Shown: positions 40,640-52,499 of the stretch, one piece after another
Layout: each line of letters opens with the position of its first letter
How positions within the stretch are numbered: position 1 is the stretch's first letter
Assembly: GCA_004794785.1 (NCBI GenBank)
Contig: SJOL01006417.1
Coordinates: 679,150-743,149 of the forward strand
Length of the DNA: 64,000 nt
DNA from: Opisthorchis felineus
Taxonomy: Eukaryota > Platyhelminthes > Trematoda > Opisthorchiida > Opisthorchiidae
Reading direction: 5' to 3'
Notes under the pieces: model-generated
The model's input: the letters and a program-made list of their open reading frames with translations, nothing else
Told to the model about the DNA's origin: nothing
Databases searched by the model: none
Made by a program: the position numbers and the translations under genes

Positions 40640-43600
40640 AAATCTTAAGTGCGGTACGTTCGAAATTGGTTTTGTTCTTTGCTTGTGCAAATTTTTGAGA
40701 GAATTCTCCCGCCCTTAAATCTATTTACAGAGCTAACACGTGTCATTTCATGGAAATGTCTGTCAGACTGCAATTCCTTTTTTGCAGTGCACCCACTTAC
40801 TCTCAATCATGAGCCATATTGTTACAGGCTGCTCTCCTCTAAAGTTATCGGTGGACCGCAGCAGATATGGACAAAATGGATGTCCATTGCATGTGAGTCG
40901 TGGAATGCAGTGTTCCGCTTGCAGGCCTGGTGGCATTTGAAATGTATGAGTTTGCAGGGAGACCAGATAAGTCAATTATCCAACTCTCCTGAACCGTTTG
41001 CACTCTCCAGCTGCCTCTACGTTAAGGGTGCTGTGTACTCCACAAATAGTAAGACAGCTGCCAATAACGAACTCAAGTCCCTACTTCTAAGTTGAACACT
41101 CGAGGAAAAACTGGCGCTTCATTCAAAAGCCCTGGAAGAGGAAAGCAAAAAGAACGAAGTGACCTAGACAAAAGCCGATAATGAGCTTTTTCCCCTGAGC
41201 GAGTACTTGACGCTCTCCATCCTGGGTCCTTTGGCTGCGAAGAAAGTCATTCAGCTCTCTGACGCGGCAATCAAGACCGCCACGGTGTCACTAGTGAAGC
41301 GATTCCAGGCTGATCATTTGATGAGTCGTACTCCAAAACAATCGCGTCAACGAAACTGGTGCAGCCACTCCTTGGTGGTGTCGTAACGACGACTGAATAT
41401 GAACCGCTTCATGCAGATTGGCACGCGGAAAGGGGGGCAGGTGAACTTTTGACCTTTCAGTCACACTTTTTTCCCCAGCTGCTGTATACAGCGGGCTGTC
41501 AGTATTCAGACGGCTTTTCCAGATATCAAGTGCATAAACGAGGACCGCCCCCTAGACACACGAAAACTGAACCACAGTTGTTCTAGAGGGGATGCGCGAA
41601 ACAAGCTTCCACTTGGGGAATGCTCCAAACTTACGACAAGACTGACGGTAGTTGTGGACTCTTGTGCCCTTAAAAACACGCCGATGCAAGGGACCGCCAC
41701 TCAAGATTGCGGCTCATACTCAACCGTCACAGCCCCCTCGACCACACACGACAGTAATGCTCGGGGTGATGCTAGCCTTGCGAGGACACGGCGTCCAACA
41801 TACATGGAATTATCTTCGCTAACTTCCCCAGCGGACGATATAGACACGGCGAAGAACTCCATGCCCAACTCACCAGCACTAAGCTGAATTTGGTCAGCTG
41901 TGCAGAAACAGGTATCAAAGTACGCTAACAGACCAGCCACAAGCGTTGACCTAGACGCCGGGACTGTTGCAAGAGTCCCACAACCACTAAAATTGCGAAA
42001 CTGCCAGCCTCCGGCTCCACTGTGTCAAAAATGGTCCATCCGACTCAACCTACACTCATGACCCCGTTTGCCAAAGCCACAACCATGACAACAGTGTACC
42101 GGAAACTCCAACGGACACCGAGTGAGTCACGGTGACGAACTGGAAATCCACATAAACACAAAATGAAAGCGATTGCGCCCAAATAAGCCACGCAAGCTTC
42201 ACCCAGTCAGCAAGCCGCTTGCTGAATTCAGGGCACAGTCCTCTTAGAAAGCGAGTCTCTTATGAGTGCCACCGAACGACCCGACAGGGCGTCATAGAGA
42301 TAACTTGCCTGTCAAACCGCGTCAGCAAACCCGGAAAATCAGACGGACGCAAGTTCACCCCAAATTCCTATACAGCAGTGAGTCCAAGCACCCAAAAGTT
42401 GGTAGTAATAATAATAATAATGTTTATTCCCAACTGGTGGGTGGCATACCGTCAGGCAAGATCATAATGTTACAGTCAGAATAAAAGCATGACTGAGGGG
42501 GTTGTGGGTACAGGGGATTGCGTGGAAAAGGGGGCAGCGTCACAAGCAGCGGGCATTATCCGATGTAATAATAATAATATATTTATTTCCCAACTTGTAG
42601 GGGACATGCACAGGCTACAAGCAGCAGCCATCGAAACTTCTGACCACATGGGAAAAACTACGTCCCTCCAGAGCAAAAAGTCCGCAAAAAACAGGACTCT
42701 TAGGAGACAAAGTCCCGCCTGCAGCCGAACAGTAGGTTTTGGAAACACCGAGGCAGGAAGCAGATATTAACGCCCCAGAGGCGCGTTTGAATCCTTGGAC
42801 TCAACCCCGGCGCACAGTTATTAAACCTGCTAACCTCTCTGGTAGCACACCTCTCGGTTCCTCAACTTCGAACATAGCAGATATAGTGGTGAAGTGTTTA
42901 TCCAAAAACTGCCTTAGTCTCTTCAAAAAAATTCGCGGTATTCAACAGTCGGTCCATAATCGCACTTACAGAAACATGGCTCACACCAGACGTCTCTGAC
43001 GTGGAGACTTCGGTAGACGGCTACTCCATTTTCCGAGCTAACTCAAAACGCTGGATGGCATGTGGGGCTGCTTTATGCATGTATGCTGCACTAACTACAC
43101 CGGTTGTCTTTTCTGACACCACTTCTGCACCCTTTTTGGATGCACCGTGGGTTCAAATATCGCTGCGTGGGACCCATTCTCTTCTTCCCGGCGCGGTCTA
43201 TCGTTGACTTTCTAGTCCACCGGAAGATGAACAGTTCCTCATACAAACCTTTGGGCAGCTCTTCTCCAGCTACCACTTTATACCTCTCTTGCTAGTAGCT
43301 TACAAACGCTCCAAGGCCTCCTGAATGAAGCTACGGCGCATTGGGTATAGGGGATATTTTGCATCGGTACTGACCAAAGTTTTTCAACAGAGCGCTTGGA
43401 GTCAACGTATCGCCGCACCCACCAGATGCCACGCAGGTCAAATACCATGCGGGATTTGGTTATTACCAACAAAGGACACTTCGTTCATCAAGTGTCAATT
43501 AGGGCGCCACCGGAATATAGTGACCAATGTGTGCTGCCCTTTGATCTTCTCTGCTACTTGGCCAGGAACCCGTAACGCGAAACGCGGATTTGAAACTTCT

Positions 43601-45470
43601 GTCGTGCAAGTTTCTCAGAAATGCGTATCTTCCTTGACCAACGTAAACCGCGACCAGCTTCGATGCAGGAGGCATTCAGAATCATTGTCCAGAATATTCA
43701 GGAGGCTGACGCGGTGTTCGTCCAAAAGAGCAGTGCGTGGTCGAACGAACAAAAGGATACCCTAAAAGGTTTGGCGTCTTCTGAAAGCAAGGTTCTAGCT
43801 GTTCTTCAAAAGGATAGCTACAGGCAACACAGAAGGTAAGCTGGCGTTTCGCAAAGTGCGGAACTGCTGTAAAACAGAAATCCGCAAATGGAACGTACGA
43901 AAAAATGCCACGATACTGGACCTTGACAAGAAAAAACTGAGATGTGTTATTAAAATAGATAAAACACCAAAAGAAATAAATCACTTGACTTCTCCTTGAA
44001 GGACAGAAACGAAGAACCCACGAGTAACACAGTAGTGCTTTACGAAGCCAAAATAGAACACTGTTTAGGCCTGTATCCTGCCCAAGTGATCTCTTCAGAT
44101 CCAAACTTGCCAAGAAGTGACCACGAACGCCCTCCAACCACCTTGGTCTTCACGGAGGTGGAAACTCGTCAACTCCTGCACAAGACAAAGTCCTCCAGCG
44201 CGTTGGGACCAGACGACGTCCGTCCAAGCATCCTGAATGAAACGTCTCACACTAGCAAAGCATTTCTACCGGGCGTTTCGTCAGTTGCTCGGCAAAGGTG
44301 ACCTTGCCTGTGCTTGGAAGGAAACGGTTGTCACGCCAAGCTACAAAACCAGTGACTGAGTACCGCCCGGCAGCTACAGGCTTAGATGATGGAACGCATT
44401 CTGAAGCGGGTCATCTTAAATCACCTCACCAAAAACAACTGGATATCCGCAGAGCAACACGGATTCCTCTCGAACCGTTATTGTGTGATGAACAACTTTG
44501 TAATTACGGACAGCTTAACCCAAGTTATAGATGAAGGACTTATATCGGATGCCATATTTTTCGACCTCTCGAAAACGTTTGGTCAAGTCACACACGTTTT
44601 GTTGTTCGCAAACTCAAGCCTTATGGGATTTAAGGGAGAATTCTACGTTGGATTAAGGCTTTCTTACCAAACAGAACATTCCGAGTGAAACTAGGCCTGA
44701 CCTACACTTCTGCGGTACCGGCCTCCATTGGAGTTGCTCATAGCTTCATTCTGGGACCACCTCTGTTTCTGGTTTTCCGCAACGATCTTTCAGATATTCT
44801 TTCATGTCCGTGTCTATTTTTTGTGAACGACTTAAAATCCTGGATTCCAACGCTAACGCCCTCAAAATGGATGTAGACGTTTTAAAGCAGTGGTCGCTAA
44901 GCTCACTTTCTTTTAAATGACCAATAGTTCATTTCTAATTAACCCAGAGGAGACTCAACGAGCGCCCCTGTCGTACCACAGGACACTACGAAGACAAACA
45001 CCAAGAAGGATCCAGGTATCTGGCCCTCATCAAATTTTCTCTTTTGACTTCACCATGAAAAATTGGCTCAAAAAGCTTTCGCCGTCCTACGGACGGTTCG
45101 GTACATCTCCGACGTTATTAACCGCAAGCATTTCCATATATCTATGGGGCCTACTTTGGGCGGCTTTTTAAATATGCCAACCTTTTTGGGGACTTAGAAA
45201 CGAATGGTGTAGCGTTCAGTTCAGCGGTAGCAACTTAAAATGGCAGTTCATTCACTCGCAAGTGCCTGGAAGGATTATAGATGGTCTGTATCTGCGGGAG
45301 AAAACCTATGCAACGAAATTTACGCGCGCGATGCTGTAGGTTGTTCTGTCCAACGGGGCGAAATTTCCGAGTTCCTCAACGAAAGCGGAACCAATGTCAG
45401 GTACCACGTTGACCAGTCCGAGCGGTATACTCGTAAAGAAGATTAACAACACTGGACACCATGGGTGAAA
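40640..45470 (+). pseudogene. CR1/Jockey-like non-LTR retrotransposon, plus-strand copy, broken
   Basis: Frame pieces follow the expected order of a two-ORF LINE. ORF1: a PHD-like zinc segment with WWHLKCMSLQGDQISQLSN (about 40925-40985), then LGPLAAKKVIQLSD (about 41223). ORF2: endonuclease piece IIALTETWLTPDVS (about 42960); a piece with LVITNKGHFVHQVS (about 43455); RT pieces SSALGPDDVRPSILNE (about 44195), ILKRVILNHLTKNNWISAEQ (44395 on) and a fingers/palm block near 44800 where the catalytic box reads FVND instead of F[AV]DD; then QWSLSSLSF (about 44890). Many frameshifts and stops, and the lost catalytic Asp, show it is inactive. Its relative lies inverted at 47860-50450. Confidence 0.8.
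42404..42608 (+). repeat. Direct repeat pair with (TAA)n heads inside the LINE
   Basis: Two similar segments, 42404-42450 and 42564-42608, each start with a (aat/taa) run and continue tttatt.cccaact.gt.gg. They bracket about 110 bp that include gggggttgtgggtacagggg. They may be LINE 3'-tail or small insertion copies lying between ORF1 and ORF2. Confidence 0.6.
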
Positions 45471-47859
45471 AAATGATCACCCGTCCAATGCATGGAACTC
45501 AGTGCTAGCTGAAAAAGCTTGTGCATTTCTATTTGTAGCGAAATTAATCTATATCTTCTGGATACTGTGGATGGATAAAAGTTTGTAACTATTCTTCTCT
45601 ACTAGCAGAAGGCATGGTCGTAGTTGGCTTTCAAGTTTTCGCTTGTTACAGAAACTTATACAGCCAATCATTGGAAGCAAACCCAAATTAATTCCGGCAA
45701 AGCTATGAGGCTTTCAAACTGGACAATTTTATCTAAATATAGTCCATTCCGGCTGCACACTTCGGCGATATTTTGCTGATGGCTTTTTGTTTAAGCAAGC
45801 AAACGCACAAGGCACGAAATCAAAACGCAGCGCATCCTAATAGTTAACGGTGTTCTTCAAATGGGGCATAATGATTACAGAATTTCCCATGTAAGTTCCA
45901 CTAGGGCGGATCCTTGAATAATGTTCGGATCCGTTATACTTGTCAGGCGTAGCAAATTAGACGAGTTTGTTCCCCGAAAAAGGGTCTCTCTGAAAGACCC
46001 GCATTCTTAGGTATGCGCAACTAGTCAGGAGATAATGAAGCCTTTTTAGATGATCTGCACGTGAATTGCCACCATATCTGTGAGAGAATTTCTTTTTTGA
46101 AAGCGAGACCTAACTAAGCTCAATAACGTCTTAAAGCGCGAAATGAGTCTCGGAAAATAGAATCGGTCATTGCCCTTCAACATTATAGTCTCACGCGTTG
46201 TCGCTTGCCTCGACTATTTATCGCAGCTGCTAGGGCCATACCTATGCACGCAGCTGATTATGGGGCCCCAACTGCTAACGGTAGCCTAATCCAGCGGCCG
46301 GTGATTGTCTTTCATACTCACACATGTTATCCGGCTGCCTTGCCCACGAACATAATGCGTAGTCACTCCAATACCCTTATTCTGGAATCCACTAACACTC
46401 GGCATAGAATTTTATGGATATAAGGTATAATCAATTACAAATCTTACACACGTATTACATATCGGCTTTCCGCCATTTATACCCTGCAGCCTAGCAAAAA
46501 CAACAACCCTGTCGATCTCAACATAACCTGTAAACATCCCATACTCATCCGCAGTAGCACTCACAAACTCGGTGCTCCGTTCTGTCTCACAACATATCAG
46601 CTCCGGTGCTTGCATTTGTAAACCGACTCTTTCGCAGTCTTTAGCATCCGGTTATACCCCTAAAAAAGCTTTCAAAGTTCAACCATGCCCGACACACCGA
46701 AAGCCGCCCACTCTTTCAGGCTACCCTGAGGTCCTTTTATGATATGATGATATGATATGATTTGGGCACCATCAAAGTCATGGTTCATGCTGGGGCATTG
46801 CCACCCATCTACACCTCTACAACCAGGTCGACACTATCCGAATAAATGAGCTGCTAAAAACGGCCAATTTTGATACGACTCAACTGATCTGATTATGGTG
46901 GTGATCCAACGGGGGACCGCAAGGGCTACTCTATCTTATTGCTCCGGGAACAAATATCCTTAAAAACGCATCGAAGTATCATACACCACCGGAATGCCAC
47001 TAACTCCATCTTTGTCCTCTAAGCGGTCGATTGACCCTGACTTCCCATCACCCACTCCCTAAATGCCCTTTACCAGCTAATTCACCTTTGTTTTGCCTGG
47101 TCAGGCTTTTTGGCCACAAACCACTCCTAAATGATGCATCCCGTAAGTTAACAGACTCAAAAAATGCATGCAGCGTGACACCTCTGAGGCGGTTAGTTTT
47201 TAAATCTTCTACCCTTTTACTCAGGCTGCGACTGCGTTACGCGCGGATAACCTCATCGTCGAAAAAGGTAACACGATCGTGCGCCACACGATCTCCCCGG
47301 TCCCTTGCCCCTGCATGCCGTAAGCTTCTTCTTCCTCCTGACTAACCCAACTTCCAGGGTCTGTTAGCATCTCTTGTTGTGCAGCATTTTATATCAGAAA
47401 GTAACATTTTTATGTAAAAAATTTTCATGAAGCCCGCAAAGGCTTTGGCGAAAGGGGCAGCCGCCGGCTAAGGATCAGCGTCGATATGACACTGACTGAT
47501 GGTTTTATAATTCGAAGTGTTTTGTGACCCTGAAAATCTGAATCAAATGATTGGATCATCAAAATACAGAGTCAAAATGGATGGAAGATCTGTAAACTTC
47601 TTCGCAGTGAAAATATCATATTTGAGGGGAATAACTTTGAGTTTTCACCGAGTAAACAAATTTGTTTTCCCATGAGCACGACATAGTGTTTTGGACATGA
47701 ATAGTTCTGTAATCGCTGTCGTCTTCATAAATTCACGGAATGACACAGGGTCAAGGGTTTCGCCTGAACTTCCCGTATCGGATTTGTTTTTACCGTTCAG
47801 CGGCATCTGTTTAAATGAAAGGCACATGCAAAAAAGAGCGTAACACTGCTCTCCAAGTT
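45471..47859. other. Gap between the two inverted LINE copies
   Basis: No recognised gene. A GATAT-type simple stretch lies at 46739-46760. The open frames 46205-46423, 46412-46615 and 47031-47345 carry no motif I know; the last is Leu/Arg/Ser rich as expected for chance ORFs in GC-richer sequence. Confidence 0.5.
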
Positions 47860-50450
47860 CTCAGCGCGGGGCAGTAATCTTGCCGGCGCAAAGATTCATC
47901 TAAAAAGGTGTCCAAAAGTGCTTGGAACGAGGTACTAGATGCAGCGTGGGCAACCGTCAGAGGAAGGTTATTCCACATACCAACTAGCCGAAACGAGAAA
48001 AAATTTCGTCCAATAAAAGTGTGCGCTCTGTGCTTGAAAGTCTTCTTACCCTATCCCCACCGTACGTTAGGTCGACGGTGAAAGACCCGTTGGCCAGACG
48101 TTGTTCAAACAGGTTGCAAGTAAGTATTAGGTCCCCTCGGAGGCGACGATATTTCAGGGGAAACAGGCCAAGCACACCGATACGCCTTCATAAGCAATGG
48201 TTTCAAGGCCGGCAAACGTTCTCGCAGCAGCTCGTTGGACACGCTCAGCGAAGGTTACGCCTTTCTTGCGTCCTGAGTAGACCACCTGATTGGCGCATTC
48301 AAGGAGCGGTCTGACGTGAGCCCCATAGAGTGTCTGGAATTCCAAGAGGGTAATATTGGGGATGGTTCGCCGAAACGGATAATGCCTTTTGAGCTGACCA
48401 TTCACAATGCATTGAGAAGGACATGTTGAAAAGAACCAGATACCTAAATCTCTTTTGCTATCTATCCTCGTGATGTATTCTGGTCCGTTCTCACCATGCA
48501 CGACAAAGGTGTTCTCTAAGCCCCCTCCGAACGAAATATCAATGCACTCTTCGTCATTTGGGGGAAGATGCCAGTTCAACGGCCACTGATTCACAGCGTT
48601 CACATCCATTTGGGAGGCACCGGTATTGGAACACCAAAGGCCAGCAGATTTAATAGCTCTACACCGGGTTTGAGTTTAAGGCCCCAAAGAAGCCCTTGCG
48701 GTGTACTCGTCTGCTTCTGAGCGTCGTTTTTCCGGGAAATGCCGTTCGTCTGCAGAGAAATTTTCGCCCCCCAATAGTCCGGTTTGCGCTGGGATTTTGC
48801 CGCTGGAAGACGTAGCTTTTACCCTCGTAGTTGATAATTTTGATGGCTGATACTTGTAGCTCGTGCTATACCAACATTTTTAGACGCTGGAACTTGTTGT
48901 TGTTCAAGGAGTTGAAGTGAACATGCGTCTGTTTGGTGTGACCGGTATGCTTCTTCTGCAAAGCCTTGTCAAGTCGCTTGTGAATTGCATGGCACCACCA
49001 AGACACATTACTCTTGGTGGCACTCCCAAGAGGCTCGTTTTCGCAGAGGACTGCACCTTTAATATAACCGAAAGCTTTTTGACGGGGAGGAGTTTGCGTG
49101 GTTCATTCAACCGCAGTCACCTGCTTTTTGCGCTTGTGTGGACTCCCAGGTTGTCCGCGATTAGCGTGTCTAACTCGTTTTATGTAGGACTTTTCAGTAC
49201 ACTACCGTCGGGTTTGTGGCTTTGGCTATGGAGGTCATGATGGACGACTGTGTCTACGATCAAAGAGGCTGCTTTTGGTGGAGTTGAGCTGGAGTTTAGC
49301 AGTGTCACATTTTCCGTGGTTGTGGGGTTCTCTCAGCAGTTCTCTATGTCATGGCCAACGCTTGCGGTTAATCTCTCAGTAGACCTCGCCGCTAGTCGTC
49401 GCACAGCTGACCCAATCAAACCTACAACTTGTTAATTGGGTGTGGAGTTCACCGCTGCGTTTTTCGTCCCGTAAGGAAATAAGCAGCGATAATTCCACGT
49501 ACGTTGGATACTGCGTCCACGCGAGGCTTGCCACTCCACGACCATCACTTTCGTTGGTAGTTGGGGGGCCTCCGGCGGTTGAGTACAAACTGCAATCCGG
49601 TTGCGGTCGATTGCGTCGGTGTGCATTTAAGTGTACACCGGTCTTTAATTACCATTGGGTTTGCCATAAGTTTAGGGTCCTTTGGACTGTTGTCAAGCGG
49701 AATTTCGTTACGCGCATCCCCTCTAGGACTGTTAGGTCCCAGTTTTCGGGGCCTCTAGGGGGCGATCCTCGAATATGCGCTTCAACTTTGGATCGGCACT
49801 TTGGATGCTGCTGTCAAGATCCTCTGTACAGCAGTTGGCGAGGAAAGGGTGACTGGAAGCTCAAATGTCCGCTTGCTACTCTTTCCGCGTAACCACTCTG
49901 CGTGAAGCGATTCATTTTCGGGCTTTGTGACGAACCCACCAAGGAGCGACTCTGCCAATTTTGTCGGCGTGCTTGTTCTGGAGGACGACTCCCAGACGAT
50001 CAGCCTGCTCTCCCCCATGCGCCTGCTTACTAGAAAAACCGTCTTGACTACCAGATCAGAGAGCTGGATAATTTTCTTCGCAGCCAACGGACCCAGAATG
50101 GATAGTGCTAGGTACTCGTTTAGGGAGGAATGTTCGTTGTCGAATTTCGTCCAGGCCGCCTGGTTCTTTGTATTTTTATATTAGAGAACGTTGAAAAGTG
50201 TCAATTTTTCTCGAGCATCCGGATTGAAACGAAACATCTGCAATAATCTTTCTCACTCAAGATTGGACACTTCGCTTCGTTTTTGATAGCTGTCTTGTTT
50301 GTTGTGGAGTGCATCGCACCCCAAAGGCAGAGGCATCTGGCGCAGACAAACGGGTCAGGAAGTTAGATAATTGGCTTATCTGATCGTCCTGAAAACCCGT
50401 ACATTTCAAATGCCACCAGGTCTGGCAGGCATGACATTGCATTCAACGTC
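47860..50450 (-). pseudogene. CR1/Jockey-like non-LTR retrotransposon, minus-strand copy, internally deleted
   Basis: Read on the minus strand from 50450: ORF1 PHD-like segment MQCHACQTWWHLKCTGFQDD (50442 on), then LGPLAAKKIIQLSD (about 50090), the same as the plus copy. The endonuclease and most of the RT are missing. From 48609 to 47984 comes a long open C-terminal RT region with DVNAVNQWPLNWHLPPNDEE, DLGIWFFSTCPSQC, LEFQTLYGAHVRPLLECANQ and, in the next frame, [16 protein letters not shown] and [15 protein letters not shown]. This 3' part is much better preserved than the plus copy, suggesting a younger insertion with an internal deletion. Confidence 0.82.
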
Positions 50451-51734
50451 TAACATTCAATGGACAGCCATTTCGTTCACACCTGATGTGGTCCGCAGAC
50501 AGCTGTAGAGGACAGCAGCTTGCAATAACCTGGCTCGTGAATGAAAGTGGGTGCACCGCAGAAGTGGAATGCAGTCTGTCAGAGGATTTCACGCACGGGT
50601 CATTTTAGAGTGGAAAATACACCATAATGGCACACGGTAACTCTGTAGATAGATTAAACAGCGAAAAAGTTTTTTCACAAATTTACACGAACAGAAAACG
50701 AAAAATTTCGAACGTACCGCCATCTTTTCTGACGGTCCTCCAACTGAAACGCAAATGTCATTTGAGTAGCCCTTATTCGCCTGTAACTACTCAGTTGGGC
50801 CCATTGACAGGATCGGCCTGCCTGAAGTTCACCGGCAGCGGAGCAGGTCCTATCAGCAAATCAGAGAGCTCAACGCCGCTCACCTGTGCAAACGTTCGTT
50901 TAGGTCCGTTGCTGACTGCGGTAATGAAATTTCAGTCCTTGTCTTAGTTGGGGGAGTGGGTTCATATAATTTGGGCATGGTGCGAAGCACCTAAAAATTT
51001 TATAACATTAGTTTTCTTATCTTTTAATGATTCGCTGAGCTAAAAGAAAAGCTCAGGCCTGCCATCATCCTCATCATTATTGTCAGCTGTAAGAACCGCG
51101 TACTTGTCGTACAGTGGTTGTAGCTGCCACAGTTTCGTTCACCGATGATTTGGAGAGGTGGGGTAGGTAGCTGCGCATTGGAAGCAGGAGCTGATAAATT
51201 GGTGCGTAAGTGCAGCACTGTCGGTGAACTGTTAAGTGGGGGAATTGGGAAGGGAGCTATGCATTGAAGGCGATAGCTTGGATGCTCCAACGCCATCGAG
51301 GGCGCGACTGGGCCATGTCTGACAATGCCTCCAACCATTGATGTGGCCCGTCTCGGGGTCCCCATACAGGGAGACGGCAATGACCAGCGCAGCTGAGTTT
51401 GCTGGTAATGGCCTGCCAATATTCAGCGGTTTTCCATTTCGCTCCGTTCGGTGCTCGAGCAACGAAACAGTAAAGTTAATAATCCTGTCGTCGCATGTCG
51501 TAAGTACCCAAACTTTGAGTTCCTCCGAGTGTTTATTCTGTGAATTTCTGGTAGGCATTGACGAAGTACTGGACATAACCGATGCTGAATTCAAGGTGCT
51601 TAGGGCCATTCTCGAGACATATTTTGAAGAGACTACTCACTCAATTCTTCTGAAAGTGATCATAGATTTGGTAGAAAAGACTTACCTTATACACCAGGGT
51701 ACGCTGTCGACCGTCTGCCCAGACTTGGTACCAC
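50451..51734. other. Open but unclassified frames upstream of SINE copy B
   Basis: Long overlapping frames on both strands (plus 51338-51730; minus 51609-51232 and 51419-51024). The minus ones are Ser/Pro rich (SRALDGVGASKLSPSMHSS). Such overlapping open frames on both strands suggest a GC-richer repeat and not a host gene. Family unknown. Confidence 0.35.
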
Positions 51735-51960
51735 GAGGGGCGAGATCGCTCAAGTGGTTAGAGCGCGAATTTACTGACCGGAAGGTACGTGGTTCGAACC
51801 CGGCCTCTGCCTCTCGGCTTCCCCTGTCTAGGCTTGGGCAACCTGGCAGTATCTCAGCCCTCTTGCTTCCTTCGGGTTGCATGGCAGCGTGGCACCGGAA
51901 GGGTGCTACAGCTGAACGATTTTTCTATACTTTGAAAACCTCGCTCGACTTGCCTGGTCA
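51735..51960 (+). mobile_element. tRNA-headed SINE, copy B (best preserved)
   Basis: The tRNA-like head runs gatcgctcaagtggttagag (box A) and ggttcgaaccc (exact box B consensus, 51800-51810). The body has tgtctaggcttgggcaacct, gcagtatctcagccctcttg and cttccttcgggttgcatggc. Internal RNA polymerase III promoter boxes are intact in sequence. Confidence 0.85.
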
Positions 51961-52499
51961 TACTTTAGTTAGGTTGTCTGTCTAGGAAGTTACATGATGC
52001 AGCCATTGCGATCGGCTGTGCCGTCATTCTCATCATCTTCCTTTTTGAATGCCACACGAGGAAAATATTGGTGCTTTGCCGCCGCACAATCATGTCAGTT
52101 TGTTTGAATGAAACCTTATAATAGAAAGGAAAACTGGAAAAGAGTGAAGGACCACTACAAGCATCCAACACTCACTCAACAGAGAATGACATCGGTTGGC
52201 TACCGTTTTTTCACTGTCTCCAGCCCAGCGCAGGACGATCACGTGCGCCTCGTCCTGGAAATGGAACAGCACCAACGACCCCCAGACTTTCTCCCCCTTT
52301 GCCAGGTCATTCCGTTCTCAGGTTCTTGATGATTACCTGCTAAAACAGACTTTCTCGCTACAAACTATATATGTCCAAAATCCCTTCAACAAATGATAGT
52401 GACTCGATCAGTTAATCTGAATAATACTCGGTTAGGAAAAACCCACATAAATATACTTAGCGTAGAATATGTTCACGAAAGACATCTAGTTTAAGCTAC

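Larger units (their letters stand above)
34216..40640. other. Intergenic stretch between DNAAF1 and the LINE cluster
   Basis: Mostly unrecognised AT-rich sequence. Supported items are the dispersed repeat at 35791-35995, a LINE scrap near 36690-36740 and a TA/CA simple repeat at 37361-37401. The open frames 37869-38105 and 38198-38476 show no family motif. Confidence 0.5.

Noticed and set aside
45964..45995. Small hairpin gggtct/agaccc as a terminator or regulatory element
   Set aside because: Only 6 bp, common by chance in 64 kb, and bacterial-type terminators are not expected here.
51338..51985. 215-codon plus frame as a protein gene
   Set aside because: Its last third is the tRNA-headed SINE, start context is poor, and overlapping frames on the minus strand are equally open.
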